Assembly (NCBI GenBank): GCA_902625535.1 | Contig: CACOBT010000008.1 | Coordinates: 1 to 64,000, forward strand | Direction of reading: 5' to 3' | DNA length: 64,000 nucleotides | Origin: an uncultured beta proteobacterium | Lineage (GTDB): Bacteria > Pseudomonadota > Gammaproteobacteria > Burkholderiales > Burkholderiaceae_A | Part shown: one piece after another, positions 1 to 9,558 of the stretch | Numbering within the stretch: position 1 is the stretch's first letter | Layout of the letters: every line of letters begins with the position of its first letter | Translations under genes and position numbers: made by a program | The notes under the pieces: generated by a model | The model's input: the letters and a program-made list of their open reading frames with translations, nothing else | What the model was told of the DNA's origin: nothing | Database searches by the model: none

Positions 1-2
1 CT

Positions 3-2006
3 GACGATATGACGGGTAAAGGCTCAGCAGATCTCGACTTATTTTTGACTATTGACCTTAAAAATTTTAAAAAGTCTGATGTTTTCGGAAAAATGAGTTT
101 TGAAAATAATGAGGTATCGGTTAAGGATTTTCTTCCTAATCTATCTATACGGGAGGGAGAGATAATCTTTAGTAAGAACAAACTGGTAAATTTAGAGATA
201 GAGGGAACCAGCCTTGGGCAGGGCTTCAACATAATTAAGAGAGACAATAATGGAGCTAATGATATAAACCTAACGATGACAGGCGCTTTCGATGCGAATG
301 AACTTGTTAAGTGGCTATTTGAAATGAAAGAACCTTATGAAACTAATCCCCTTAAAGGATTCCTAGACTACAAAGTTGACATTGATTTCACAAATGATAC
401 CGTAAATGTCCTCGGCTTTTCTGACCTTTCAAGGTTGGAAGTAGAAGTGCCGAATATTTACCTTAAAAAAACCGGGGAAAAAAGTGACCTTTTTTTGAAA
501 TATAAACTTAAGCAACAGGATAGAAATAAAAAAAGTGATTGGATCTTTAGCCTCGAATCTCCTCAAGAAAAGGTTGAACTCCTTATCCAAAAGAAACGAC
601 CAAACATCACTAACGGGTCTCATGGAGCTGATCTGCCGCCCATTTATAAACTAAATATTGGCGAGCAGAAAAAGAATGAGTTTGATTTAAATAATCGGTT
701 TAAACAGGCGAATACGAAGATGCTCACCAATGTAGTGACTATTTCAAGTGATAAACTCGCATTGGATAAGTTGTATGATTTTTTAGGCACCCAAAAGGAA
801 ATCTTCAATTTCAGCGATAGGGGACGGTTATTTGAAAGCACGACAGTTGTCGATATTGCTAGTAAAGAATTAATTTGGCGCGATAATAAATTTAGCGACT
901 TTGATGGAATATTCGTCGTTGGCCTCGATGGTGTATCTGGAGATATAAAATCCGAGCAGGCTGCTGGAAAAATAGATTGGTACCGGGACACCAACACTGT
1001 TGACATAGACTTGTCAAAACTAGAACTGCGAAGGATGCTTTTCGCTGAAAATTCCCCAAGTGCAAAGCTTGACGGAAATGATCTATCCGAGAGTTTTACG
1101 TTTAATCTTAAAGCAGACGAGTTTACCAATAAATTTGGTCTGTTAGGTAATTTAAAACTGAGTGTTAGTTTTGAGCCGAAATTAAAAACCTGGTATGTAA
1201 GAGATCTTTCAATATTTTCAGATGACTTTCAGCTTTACGCGAGCGGCTTTTGGAAGATAGTGAGGGATATTCACAGTTACCCCATGTTGTACGGTTCGAA
1301 AAATGTTAAAGATAAGAGCTCTAAACTTACCGAAATAAATTTTCGACTAGAAACAGACAATATACAAAGGCTGATGGACAAGGTTGGGTACACAGGCCTG
1401 TTCGGTCAGGCAGGTGGGATGATTTCAGGACAATTGGCATGGATGGGAAGCCCCCTAAATTTCAAGATCGAGGATATTTATGGAGACCTTTACGTCGACA
1501 TTTTGGATGGTAAATTCATTCGCGCTGAGCCAGGTCTAGGGCGATTAATTGGTCTCTTTAACCTTCAATCACTATCTAAAAGATTAAAATTAGATTTTGG
1601 AGACGTTCTCAGTGAAGGTTTTTCTTTTGATAGGATGAGGGGAGACGTGAAGCTAGTTGGTGGAGTTGCACAAACTAGTAATTTGAGAGTACTCGGCACT
1701 CAAGCAACCGTTTTTTTAGACGGATTTGTTGATCTAGGAGAAAAAAAACAGGTCCTAAGGGTCTTAGTTCTTCCTAATTTGAACGCGGGCTTAGCATCGT
1801 TAGGTTATGTACTCGTTAATCCAGCGGTAGGGTTAGGAAGTTTCTTGGCTCAATATATTTTACGTGACCCTCTTCAAAAAATATTAGCGTTTGAGTATAA
1901 AATCTCTGGAAATCTTTATAATCCCGAAGTTGAGAAAAATTCACTAAGAAGTTTTAACCAAACTAAACAACATGGAAACAATGGTCTGAGGAATTCAATT
2001 GAGTAA
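3..2006 (+). CDS. yhdP: YhdP family AsmA-like envelope protein, C-terminal part
   Basis: The reading frame is open to the left edge of the window, so only the C-terminal part is present; family members usually exceed 1200 residues and about 667 codons are seen here. The last 200 residues carry the typical AsmA-like end: alternating beta-strand-like segments, then a glycine/leucine-rich stretch (GLGRLIGLFNLQSL, followed by NLNAGLASLGYVLVNPAVGLGSF). YhdP belongs to the large AsmA-like proteins that span the periplasm and are implicated in phospholipid transport to the outer membrane. The stop overlaps the start of the downstream nitrilase gene by 8 bp, and yhdP - nitrilase - tldD is a common proteobacterial order, which supports the assignment. 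Confidence 0.85.
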   Translation, partial: DDMTGKGSADLDLFLTIDLKNFKKSDVFGKMSFENNEVSVKDFLPNLSIREGEIIFSKNKLVNLEIEGTSLGQGFNIIKRDNNGANDINLTMTGAFDANELVKWLFEMKEPYETNPLKGFLDYKVDIDFTNDTVNVLGFSDLSRLEVEVPNIYLKKTGEKSDLFLKYKLKQQDRNKKSDWIFSLESPQEKVELLIQKKRPNITNGSHGADLPPIYKLNIGEQKKNEFDLNNRFKQANTKMLTNVVTISSDKLALDKLYDFLGTQKEIFNFSDRGRLFESTTVVDIASKELIWRDNKFSDFDGIFVVGLDGVSGDIKSEQAAGKIDWYRDTNTVDIDLSKLELRRMLFAENSPSAKLDGNDLSESFTFNLKADEFTNKFGLLGNLKLSVSFEPKLKTWYVRDLSIFSDDFQLYASGFWKIVRDIHSYPMLYGSKNVKDKSSKLTEINFRLETDNIQRLMDKVGYTGLFGQAGGMISGQLAWMGSPLNFKIEDIYGDLYVDILDGKFIRAEPGLGRLIGLFNLQSLSKRLKLDFGDVLSEGFSFDRMRGDVKLVGGVAQTSNLRVLGTQATVFLDGFVDLGEKKQVLRVLVLPNLNAGLASLGYVLVNPAVGLGSFLAQYILRDPLQKILAFEYKISGNLYNPEVEKNSLRSFNQTKQHGNNGLRNSIE

Positions 2007-2868
2007 AGAGTCACATATATGTAATGTAGCAGCGGTACAGATGGTCTCTTCTGATTCTGTGGAATCAAATCTAGAAATTATGTCTGAGCAAGTAAAATTG
2101 GCTGCGAGTAAGGGAGCTAAGCTTGTTGTATTACCTGAATATTTTGCATTTATGGGAACGTCCGAAACTGAAAAACTCAGATGGGCGGAGTTAGATCACC
2201 GTGATTCAAGAGATAATGCACAGGAGATACAATCTGCGCTCAGTCAAGTTGCAAAAAAAAATGATGTTTGGCTAATAGGTGGGACCTGTTCAATCTTTGC
2301 AAAAGCAAGGAATAAAGTTTTTAATGCAATGTTTGTATTTGATCAAGAGGGTAACAGGCGAGCTCGGTACGATAAAGTTCATTTGTTCAAATTTACAAAT
2401 GGAGCTGAGAGTTACGATGAAAGCGCGGTTTGCGAAGCTGGAAAAAGACCGATAATAATTGATTCGCCGGCGGGGAAAACTTTTTTGTCAGTTTGTTATG
2501 ATGTTAGATTTCCCGAATTTTTCAGAAGAAGAAACCGTGAGGACGCCTCGGCAGACGTTATAATAGTATCGGCCGCATTCACAAGAACTACGGGAAAGGC
2601 CCATTGGGAAATTTTATTAAGAGCTCGGGCAATTGAAAATCAGGCTTATGTTGTGGCGAGTGCTCAAGGTGGCAAACATAATTGTGGCAGGAAAACTTGG
2701 GGTCATAGTATGATTATCGACCCGTGGGGCGATATAATAGCAGAATGTAATTTTGGTAACAATATCGTTTTAGGAAAAGTTGATTTTAAAAAATTACAGG
2801 CTGTTAGAAAGAACCTTCCTGCCCTAAAACATCAAGAATTTAATTTGAGAGAGAGATTATCATGTTAG
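1999..2868 (+). CDS. Carbon-nitrogen hydrolase (nitrilase superfamily, Nit/amidase type)
   Basis: A 289-residue cytosolic hydrolase that fills the whole carbon-nitrogen hydrolase fold. The catalytic triad is visible as Glu47 (LPEYFAF), Lys126 (YDKVHLF) and Cys166 (SVCYDVRFPEFF). The family splits C-N bonds of amides; the closest functional type is the deaminated-glutathione amidase / omega-amidase group, but the sequence alone does not fix the substrate. The start is TTG at 1999, because no in-frame ATG precedes the conserved AAVQM strand, and a GAGG motif lies upstream. It is translationally linked to its neighbours, overlapping yhdP by 8 bp and tldD by 7 bp. Confidence 0.9.
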   Translation: MSKESHICNVAAVQMVSSDSVESNLEIMSEQVKLAASKGAKLVVLPEYFAFMGTSETEKLRWAELDHRDSRDNAQEIQSALSQVAKKNDVWLIGGTCSIFAKARNKVFNAMFVFDQEGNRRARYDKVHLFKFTNGAESYDESAVCEAGKRPIIIDSPAGKTFLSVCYDVRFPEFFRRRNREDASADVIIVSAAFTRTTGKAHWEILLRARAIENQAYVVASAQGGKHNCGRKTWGHSMIIDPWGDIIAECNFGNNIVLGKVDFKKLQAVRKNLPALKHQEFNLRERLSC

Positions 2869-4337
2869 ACACAGTTGAAGCCGATCCTTTTAATATCGCC
2901 AAAGAAAACCTAATTGAACCGTATGAACTCTCTGAACCTATGTTATTTAGTTTACATGATAAGCTCGGGGTTAAAGGGGTAGATTTTGCTGATATTTATT
3001 TGCAGTCAACTATTTCGGAATCGTGGAGTCTTGAAGAGGGTATTGTAAAAGGAGGAGCTTTTTCTATCGATCAAGGTTTCGGTGTCCGGGCTGTTTCTGG
3101 TGAAAAAACCTCTTTCGCTTTTTCAGATACGATTAGCAAAAAAACGTTGGAAGAAGCGGTTGTAAATACGCTTGCAATTTCTAGAACATCTAACGACGTA
3201 CGAAAAGGTGGATATGTAAATCGGAAAACAAAGCACACAAAATTAATACAGATAGAGTCGCTTTATAATTATGGAAATCCAGTTCATACGATGTCCTCTA
3301 GCGAAAAAGTCGAGCTTTTACAAAATATTGAGACTTTAGCGAAAAAGAGGGACGCCCGAATCTCTCAGGTTATGGCTTCTATTTCAGGAAGTTTTAGCGT
3401 TGTTTTGATTATGACTGACAAAGGTCTGCTTGCAGATTTAAGACCTTTAGTGAGACTCTCAGTTACTGCAGTCGCTGAGAAAAAGGGAAGAAAAGAATTT
3501 GGAGTGAGCGGGGGTGGTGGTAGGTATTCTATGAATAATTTTTCCGAGTCAAGTATAGAGGGGTATGTGAATGAGGCTACCAGACAGGCTTTGATTAACT
3601 TAGAGTCAAGGCCGGCACCAGCCGGGGTCATGTCTGTGGTATTAGGGCCGGGTTGGCCTGGGATTTTATTGCACGAGGCAGTTGGCCATGGTTTGGAAGG
3701 TGACTTCAATAGGAAGAAATCATCTGTTTTTTCTGAGAGAGTTGGCCAAAGAGTAGCAGCTCCCGGGGTTACTGTTGTAGACAACGGTACGATTTCTGAC
3801 AGAAGAGGTTCATTAAATTTTGATGATGAGGGCAATCCTACACAAAATAACACCCTTATCGAAGATGGCATTTTAAAAGGGTACATGCAAGATCGGTTAA
3901 ATTCTAGATTAATGAAAAAAAGTGTAACTGGGAATGGTCGAAGAGAATCATTCGCTCATTTGCCGATGCCAAGAATGACAAACACCTACATGCTGCCAGG
4001 CGAACATGAGCCTGGAGAAGTGTTAGAGAATCTGGGAAGGGGTATTTATGCTGTAAACTTTGGTGGAGGACAGGTAGACATTACAAACGGAAAATTTGTT
4101 TTTTCTGCCTCCGAAGCTTATTGGGTTGAGAATGGAAAAATTAAGTATCCTGTCAAAGGTGCCACTTTAATTGGAAACGGGCCTGATGCATTAACGAGGA
4201 TCAGAATGATTGGCTCGGACCTTAAGCTCGATTCAGGTGTGGGTACTTGTGGTAAGGAAGGCCAACGGGTTCCTGTCGGGGTCGGCCAACCTACTATCTT
4301 CATAGAAGGTTTAACAATTGGTGGAACTGCGGAGTAG
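2862..4337 (+). CDS. tldD: Metalloprotease TldD
   Basis: A 491-residue TldD/PmbA-family zinc peptidase. The HExxxH motif is intact (H271, E272, H276 in LLHEAVGHGLEGD), and the C-terminal glycine-rich region with GVGQPTIFIEGLTIGG closes the fold. TldD works with TldE (PmbA), which is not in this window, as a cytosolic complex that degrades unfolded peptides and matures some ribosomal peptides. The ATG overlaps the nitrilase stop by 7 bp, so the two genes are probably co-translated. The length matches the family. Confidence 0.95.
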   Translation: MLDTVEADPFNIAKENLIEPYELSEPMLFSLHDKLGVKGVDFADIYLQSTISESWSLEEGIVKGGAFSIDQGFGVRAVSGEKTSFAFSDTISKKTLEEAVVNTLAISRTSNDVRKGGYVNRKTKHTKLIQIESLYNYGNPVHTMSSSEKVELLQNIETLAKKRDARISQVMASISGSFSVVLIMTDKGLLADLRPLVRLSVTAVAEKKGRKEFGVSGGGGRYSMNNFSESSIEGYVNEATRQALINLESRPAPAGVMSVVLGPGWPGILLHEAVGHGLEGDFNRKKSSVFSERVGQRVAAPGVTVVDNGTISDRRGSLNFDDEGNPTQNNTLIEDGILKGYMQDRLNSRLMKKSVTGNGRRESFAHLPMPRMTNTYMLPGEHEPGEVLENLGRGIYAVNFGGGQVDITNGKFVFSASEAYWVENGKIKYPVKGATLIGNGPDALTRIRMIGSDLKLDSGVGTCGKEGQRVPVGVGQPTIFIEGLTIGGTAE

Positions 4338-4341
4338 CTTT

Positions 4342-5412
4342 ATGAATGATTATTTAACGGACGATGTAAGAATTAAAGAAATAGAAGAAGTCGTTTCGCC
4401 TAAAAATGTGATTGATGAGATTCCAATCTCCGCAGTAGTCTCTAAACTAGTAGTGAACACCAGAGAAAATATTAGAAAGATAATGCATGGGCAAGATGAT
4501 CGTCTTCTTTTGATCGTTGGTCCATGTTCTATTCATGATCCCATGGCAGCCATGGATTATGCAAATAGGCTGTTGGAAGAAAGAAATAAATTTCAAGATG
4601 ACCTCGAAATAATCATGCGAGTTTATTTTGAAAAACCGCGGACAACTGTTGGTTGGAAAGGGTTGATAAACGATCCTGACCTGAATAACTCGTACAATAT
4701 TAATAAAGGACTAAAATTAGGTAGGAAATTACTTTACGACATAAATAGCATAGCTATGCCTGCGGGAGTTGAGTTTCTTGACGTGATTTCACCTCAATAT
4801 GTTGCGGATCTCGTATCGTGGGGAGCTATAGGAGCGCGAACAACAGAGTCTCAGGTGCATAGGGAACTGGCTTCGGGTCTCTCCTGTCCGGTAGGTTTTA
4901 AAAATGGGACATCTGGGAACGTGGGTGTTGCTGTAGATGCAGTAAAAGCCTCGGGTCAACCTCATCATTTTTTATCAGTAACTAAGACAGGCCAATCTGC
5001 CATTGTCAAAACGACTGGCAATGACGATTGTCACGTTATTTTAAGAGGGGGGAAAAACCCAAACTACGACGTTGATACCGTCCATGGGCTCGCAAATCAA
5101 TTAGATCAAAAAAATCTACCAGCAAAAGTTATGATTGATGCCAGTCATGGTAACTCAAACAAACAACCAGAAAATCAACATTTAGTATGTAATAGCTTAT
5201 GTGAGCGGATTTCTAGTGGAGACGAAAGCGTCTTGGGTGTGATGATAGAGAGTAATATTATTGGGGGAAGACAAGATCTTGGCAACATCACTGATATGTC
5301 GAAACTAGAATATGGCAAAAGTATTACCGACGCGTGTATTTCGTGGGATGAAACCGAGAAAATTTTACATAATTTGTCGAAGTCAGTCAAAGACAGACGG
5401 CTAGGGCTTTAA
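4342..5412 (+). CDS. aroG: 3-deoxy-7-phosphoheptulonate (DAHP) synthase, class I
   Basis: Catalyses the first shikimate-pathway step, joining phosphoenolpyruvate and erythrose 4-phosphate. The AroFGH-type sequence is complete (356 aa) with GPCSIHDP near residue 60, the KPRTTVGWKG loop, and DASHGNSNKQP with IIGGRQDL towards the C-terminus. The ATG at 4342 has a GGAG at 4331-4334; an in-frame TTG at 4318 overlaps tldD and is less likely. Whether it is the Phe-, Tyr- or Trp-sensitive isozyme cannot be read from the motifs, so the symbol stands for the family. It may be transcribed with tldD, since the genes are almost adjacent. Confidence 0.92.
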   Translation: MNDYLTDDVRIKEIEEVVSPKNVIDEIPISAVVSKLVVNTRENIRKIMHGQDDRLLLIVGPCSIHDPMAAMDYANRLLEERNKFQDDLEIIMRVYFEKPRTTVGWKGLINDPDLNNSYNINKGLKLGRKLLYDINSIAMPAGVEFLDVISPQYVADLVSWGAIGARTTESQVHRELASGLSCPVGFKNGTSGNVGVAVDAVKASGQPHHFLSVTKTGQSAIVKTTGNDDCHVILRGGKNPNYDVDTVHGLANQLDQKNLPAKVMIDASHGNSNKQPENQHLVCNSLCERISSGDESVLGVMIESNIIGGRQDLGNITDMSKLEYGKSITDACISWDETEKILHNLSKSVKDRRLGL

Positions 5413-5444
5413 AGTAATTATTCAAAATTCGCCCACAGTGTTAT

Positions 5445-6035
5445 TTATTTTTTTTTACTAGCTTTCCACATTTGCTCGTCGGATTGATTTATTTGGTCTA
5501 ATCTCCTGCTTAAAACAAATAAAAAATCAGATAAACGATTGAGGTAAGGCAGTGTGGCTTTCTTTAAAATTTTTTCGTATAAAGGCGAATTTTCGACCAA
5601 GTTTATCAGTGACCGTTCGGTCCTCCTGCAGACGGTCCTTGCAACGTGGGCTTTCGCTCCTAAAGGACTGCCGCCGGGCAGGACAAATTCTCTGAGGGGA
5701 GGTAATTGCTCATTGATCTTTTTAATGACGCTTTCTAGAAAAGAAACTTCATCCTCGTCAAAAGCATCAATTTTTTCCGAGCAAACTGTTCCACCGATAT
5801 CGAATAACCTATGTTGAATTCGGATTATCCAACTCAAGATATCTTCCATTGGATTTTCGGTTGAAGTTTTTATGAGCAAATCCGCCTTTAAGGAACCTAT
5901 GTGTGCATTAAGCTCATCTAAATTGCCCAGAAAATGAATAACATCAGAATTTTTTGAAATTCTTTTGTTTGGATTTATACTGGTCAAGCCAGAGTCTCCA
6001 CTCTTTGTAACTATACGATCTAGTCTGTTTTTCAT
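5445..6035 (-). CDS. pduO: Cob(I)alamin adenosyltransferase, PduO type
   Basis: Transfers the 5'-deoxyadenosyl group of ATP to cob(I)alamin to make adenosylcobalamin. The 196 residues show the PduO-type ATP-binding N-terminus (TKSGDSGLTSI, with the pattern NLDELNAHIG) and the helix ARTVCRRTERSLINL. It converges on the DAHP synthase gene, with 32 bp between the stops. No cobalamin riboswitch is recognisable upstream. Its presence implies use of adenosylcobalamin in the cell; queG in this window is also a cobalamin enzyme, though it uses cobalamin rather than the adenosyl form. Confidence 0.9.
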   Translation of the reverse strand: MKNRLDRIVTKSGDSGLTSINPNKRISKNSDVIHFLGNLDELNAHIGSLKADLLIKTSTENPMEDILSWIIRIQHRLFDIGGTVCSEKIDAFDEDEVSFLESVIKKINEQLPPLREFVLPGGSPLGAKAHVARTVCRRTERSLINLVENSPLYEKILKKATLPYLNRLSDFLFVLSRRLDQINQSDEQMWKASKKK

Positions 6036-7205
6036 AACCTAGCCAAATTAAGATGATTTTTATGGACAGTAATCCATAGGGGAAACTGCACAAACTTTGT
6101 AAGCCGATGAAATTATAACAGATAAGTAAAGCAGCCAAAGATTACCAGAGAGATGATTTATCGCTTTGCTTTCACATCCTTAGGACAATATTGCGGGCTG
6201 GTTGTGGAATGAAAATCCTATTGTACTGCTAGGAAGTAACTAACGGCAGTCCCTCTCGTAACCCGAAATGCTGAAACTGGTGTGCGTGTTGGTCTTTATC
6301 TACTTATGGACTGATATCTCTAAGGCATAAGTGGAGGTCATCAAACGTGCGTTTAGATGAGATGAAAGTGTTTTAGAACTTAAAAAGTTTTAGTTAGAAT
6401 CAGTTTTTACACTTTGGTATCGAACATTTAGTTTAAGTATGCAAGAAAAATCCAACGATAGGTCTTGTAAGTCAACCCGATCAATATTCATGTTTCAAAA
6501 TATGAAATTTCTTTCGAAATTTGATGGGTTTAGCGACTCAACGGGTCACAATTCAATAGCCTGAGTCACATACTAAAGCCTCGGATAGACTATGTCCGAA
6601 GTTAATCTCGGACAAAGTGATTGCGCAAAAATTTCATGATTAATTAAGGCAGATACCAGGATTATTTGTTTTAACAAATATTAGCATCAGGAAAAGTGTA
6701 GAAAGTTCCGAAAACCAGAAACTTGCCGTCAATGAAAAAAAGATGGTCAAATAATCTGAGAAACAAGCCCTAACAACCGTTACTTAAAAAACTTCTAAAA
6801 ATTAAGAATATTGACTTTTTGGATTAGGAGATAGTAAAAGTTTTGGAAAGGAAAAAATAAAAATTTACAAATTTCCGAAAAAACTACGAGGATTACTGAT
6901 TCTTCAGGTCGTTATTGGCAGTGATCGAAATGGATGTGGATTCAATTTTTTCTAATGAAATTATTCTTCAGTTGGTGGTTTCGCCAGGTTGGGTTGAACC
7001 AAGATAAATTTTCTCGTGTTTAAAGAAAAAGTATTGGAGGTTCGGAGCATTATGATTTCATTGCCATGGAAACAGAATTTAAGGATAAATATGAGCCTTT
7101 TACTTATCCATTAGCTACAGTCACACACTACATTGGTTTTAAGAATCTATAAAACCTGAAAGTTTTTTTAACAAGGCACGCTTATATTCTTTTGTATAAA
7201 ATTAA
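6036..7205. other. Gene-poor gap of about 1.2 kb
   Basis: No frame on either strand holds a convincing gene; stops are frequent in all frames and the longest readings are shadows of the flanking genes. Base composition looks like the surroundings. I see a small inverted repeat (6594-6599 with 6608-6613) and scattered short peptides, for example about 20 codons from an ATG near 6268, without ribosome binding sites. It may be an eroded gene or hold an unrecognised small RNA. I could match it to no known RNA family by eye: tmRNA, RNase P and SRP RNA signatures are absent. Confidence 0.5.
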
Positions 7206-8285
7206 TCATGCTGTTATCGCACCTGTAACCCCTGAATGCCTAGCGCCAGTTATTCTTCTTAGGTCGATATCTTTTCCTAGGAAGGTTTGTAGAGCTAACC
7301 AGCCGAAACAGCATGCCTCAATGCACAAAGGATCCCATCCAATCAATTGGGTTGAAGTAATAGGTTTTTTGGTATTATTTTTTAACCTTTCTATCAAGAA
7401 GTTATTTTTATACCCGCCTCCACAAACATAAACGTGTTGACTTGATTGAGGTATAGAATTGGCGATGGTTATCGCCGTTAACTCAGTAAGTGTCGTTTGT
7501 ATGTCTTGATTAGAGATTTTGATTTTATGTTTTCTTAGTTTTTCTTCTAGCCAGACAGCGCTGAAATACTGAGTGCTAGTCGATTTAGGAAACTTTTTCT
7601 TAAAAAAAATATCGTTTTTAAGATGCTTTAATAGCTGAGAATTAACTTTTCCTTTTCTAGCCCAATTTCCGTCTTTATCAAATGCTCGGTTTCTTATCTT
7701 CTTACTCCATAGGTCAAGTAAACAGTTACCAGGGCCAATATCAAAGCCGTAGGTTGAGTTTTTTCCGACAATAGAAATGTTCGCGATTCCACCAATATTT
7801 ACGAACGCTGTCTCAATATTTTTTGGTGCTATTCGATAGTGAAATAAAGGTGCAAGCGGGGCCCCTTGCCCCCCTCTTGCTATATCTCTACTTCTAAAAT
7901 CAAAAGCAATTTTTAGCCCAGTTAACTCTGCTATGAGATGAGGGTTGCAAATCTGAAAACTGAAGCCCTTATCAGGACTGTGGGCAATGGTTTGTCCATG
8001 GACTCCGCAAACGATAATTTTAAGTTCACGACTATGTTTTTCCAGTAAAGCATTTATATTAAACGCTATCTCTGATGAAAATTTGTTTGTAATTTTAGCT
8101 AGAGTCTGAATGTTTGTTATATTAGTGGTAGTTAATGATTTAATATCTGCTTTTAGTCTCCCAGGGATCTTACGGCTGTAAAAGTCGATAAGCTTAAATG
8201 GTAGGTTTTTTTTTATTTGAATAAGTGCTATGTCTATTGCGTCTATGCTAGTTCCGGTCATCACACCGATTACAAGTCCGTTCAT
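7206..8285 (-). CDS. anmK: Anhydro-N-acetylmuramic acid kinase
   Basis: Cleaves and phosphorylates 1,6-anhydroMurNAc to MurNAc-6-phosphate during recycling of cell-wall fragments in the cytosol. The 359 residues begin with the kinase signature GVMTGTSIDAID and contain GVHGQTIAHSP, NIGGIANIS, FDIGPGNCLLD and the C-terminal VCGGGYKN. It is divergent from tyrS, with 16 bp between the two starts, so their promoters must overlap or lie inside the genes. anmK near tyrS is a common proteobacterial arrangement. Confidence 0.95.
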   Translation of the reverse strand: MNGLVIGVMTGTSIDAIDIALIQIKKNLPFKLIDFYSRKIPGRLKADIKSLTTTNITNIQTLAKITNKFSSEIAFNINALLEKHSRELKIIVCGVHGQTIAHSPDKGFSFQICNPHLIAELTGLKIAFDFRSRDIARGGQGAPLAPLFHYRIAPKNIETAFVNIGGIANISIVGKNSTYGFDIGPGNCLLDLWSKKIRNRAFDKDGNWARKGKVNSQLLKHLKNDIFFKKKFPKSTSTQYFSAVWLEEKLRKHKIKISNQDIQTTLTELTAITIANSIPQSSQHVYVCGGGYKNNFLIERLKNNTKKPITSTQLIGWDPLCIEACCFGWLALQTFLGKDIDLRRITGARHSGVTGAITA

Positions 8286-8301
8286 AATAAGGTCCTAATT
8301 T

Positions 8302-9555
8302 ATGTCAGGTGATTCTAGAGAAAAGGATAACCCAGATACAGAGTATACTGATGCTGATTACGTAAAAGAAGTCTTTGAGACTTTTCAAAGAGGATCGGAA
8401 GAAATTCTCGTTGAGGAAGAATTAAAAAATAAGATCGTCCTGTCTGTACAGAATCAAAAACCTTTGAACGTCAAGCTAGGGCTTGATCCTACGTCCCCAG
8501 ACTTACACTTAGGTCATACCGTAGTATTAATGAAACTGCGAGAACTACAAAAATTAGGTCATCAAGTTACGCTCTTAATCGGAGATTTTACAGCGGCTAT
8601 TGGGGACCCTAGCGGGCGAAATAGTACTCGCCCAATTTTAACTAATGATGAAATAGAGCAAAATTCTCGAACCTATTTTGAACAAGTTGGTCTTATCTTG
8701 GATATGGATAATGTACAAATAAGAAAAAACTCCGAATGGTCGGATAAACTTTCCTCATCGGACATGATTAAATTGGCGAGTGTCACTACAGTGGCACGAA
8801 TGCTGGAGAGAGATGATTTTACGAGGCGTTACCAATCAGGTAAATCTATCGCGCTCCACGAGTTTATTTATCCTTTGATGCAGGGGTATGATTCTGTTGT
8901 TCTAAATTCAGATCTTGAACTGGGCGGAACCGATCAAAAATTTAATTTGCTTATGGGGAGGGATGTGCAAAGGTTTTTTGGTAAAAATTGTCAATGTATC
9001 TTGACTATGCCCATTTTGGAAGGTTTAGACGGGGTCGATAAAATGAGCAAGTCAAAAAATAACTATATTGGACTGAAAGACAAACCCGAGGATATGTTTG
9101 GCAAATTAATGTCTGTTTCAGATGAGTTGATGTGGAGATATATAGACCTTTTGACTTTTAAAAGTGAGGATGAAAAAACCAAACTGAAGCAAAGTGTTTC
9201 GGATGGGTTTAATCCCAAAAACATAAAAATTGAATTGGCAACCGAGATAGTAACAAGGTTTTATAATAGAGAAACTGCGCAAAAGGCAGCGAGAGATTTT
9301 GAAGATAGGTTTAAAAACAATAAAATACCCAACTCAATCATCGAAAAGGTCTTCATTGGCGAACAGTTTGATATTATTTTTCTTTTAAAAAATACTGGAC
9401 TGGCTAGTTCAACTTCAAATGCTATTCGATCCATTAAACAAGGTTCGGTTCGTATTGACGGCCAAAAAGTACTGGAGGGTGCACATAGCCTTAAGAAGGG
9501 AAGTTACGTTCTACAGGTTGGCAAACGAAGTTTTATTAGGGTAAAAGTTCAATAA
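8302..9555 (+). CDS. tyrS: Tyrosyl-tRNA synthetase
   Basis: Charges tRNA-Tyr with tyrosine. A class I synthetase of 417 residues with the HIGH-type motif (DLHLGHT near residue 70), the KMSKS loop (DKMSKSKNN near residue 245) and a C-terminal S4 RNA-binding domain (ASSTSNAIRSIKQGSVRIDG). The start ATG at 8302 has an AAGG 13 nt upstream. The first 20 residues are acidic and not part of the fold, a common TyrS feature in the beta/gamma group. Only 3 bp separate it from the heme A synthase gene. Confidence 0.96.
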   Translation: MSGDSREKDNPDTEYTDADYVKEVFETFQRGSEEILVEEELKNKIVLSVQNQKPLNVKLGLDPTSPDLHLGHTVVLMKLRELQKLGHQVTLLIGDFTAAIGDPSGRNSTRPILTNDEIEQNSRTYFEQVGLILDMDNVQIRKNSEWSDKLSSSDMIKLASVTTVARMLERDDFTRRYQSGKSIALHEFIYPLMQGYDSVVLNSDLELGGTDQKFNLLMGRDVQRFFGKNCQCILTMPILEGLDGVDKMSKSKNNYIGLKDKPEDMFGKLMSVSDELMWRYIDLLTFKSEDEKTKLKQSVSDGFNPKNIKIELATEIVTRFYNRETAQKAARDFEDRFKNNKIPNSIIEKVFIGEQFDIIFLLKNTGLASSTSNAIRSIKQGSVRIDGQKVLEGAHSLKKGSYVLQVGKRSFIRVKVQ

Positions 9556-9558
9556 CAG

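Noticed and set aside
6036..7205. Cobalamin riboswitch in front of pduO
   Set aside because: I could not find a B12 box or the conserved core on the minus strand upstream of the gene.
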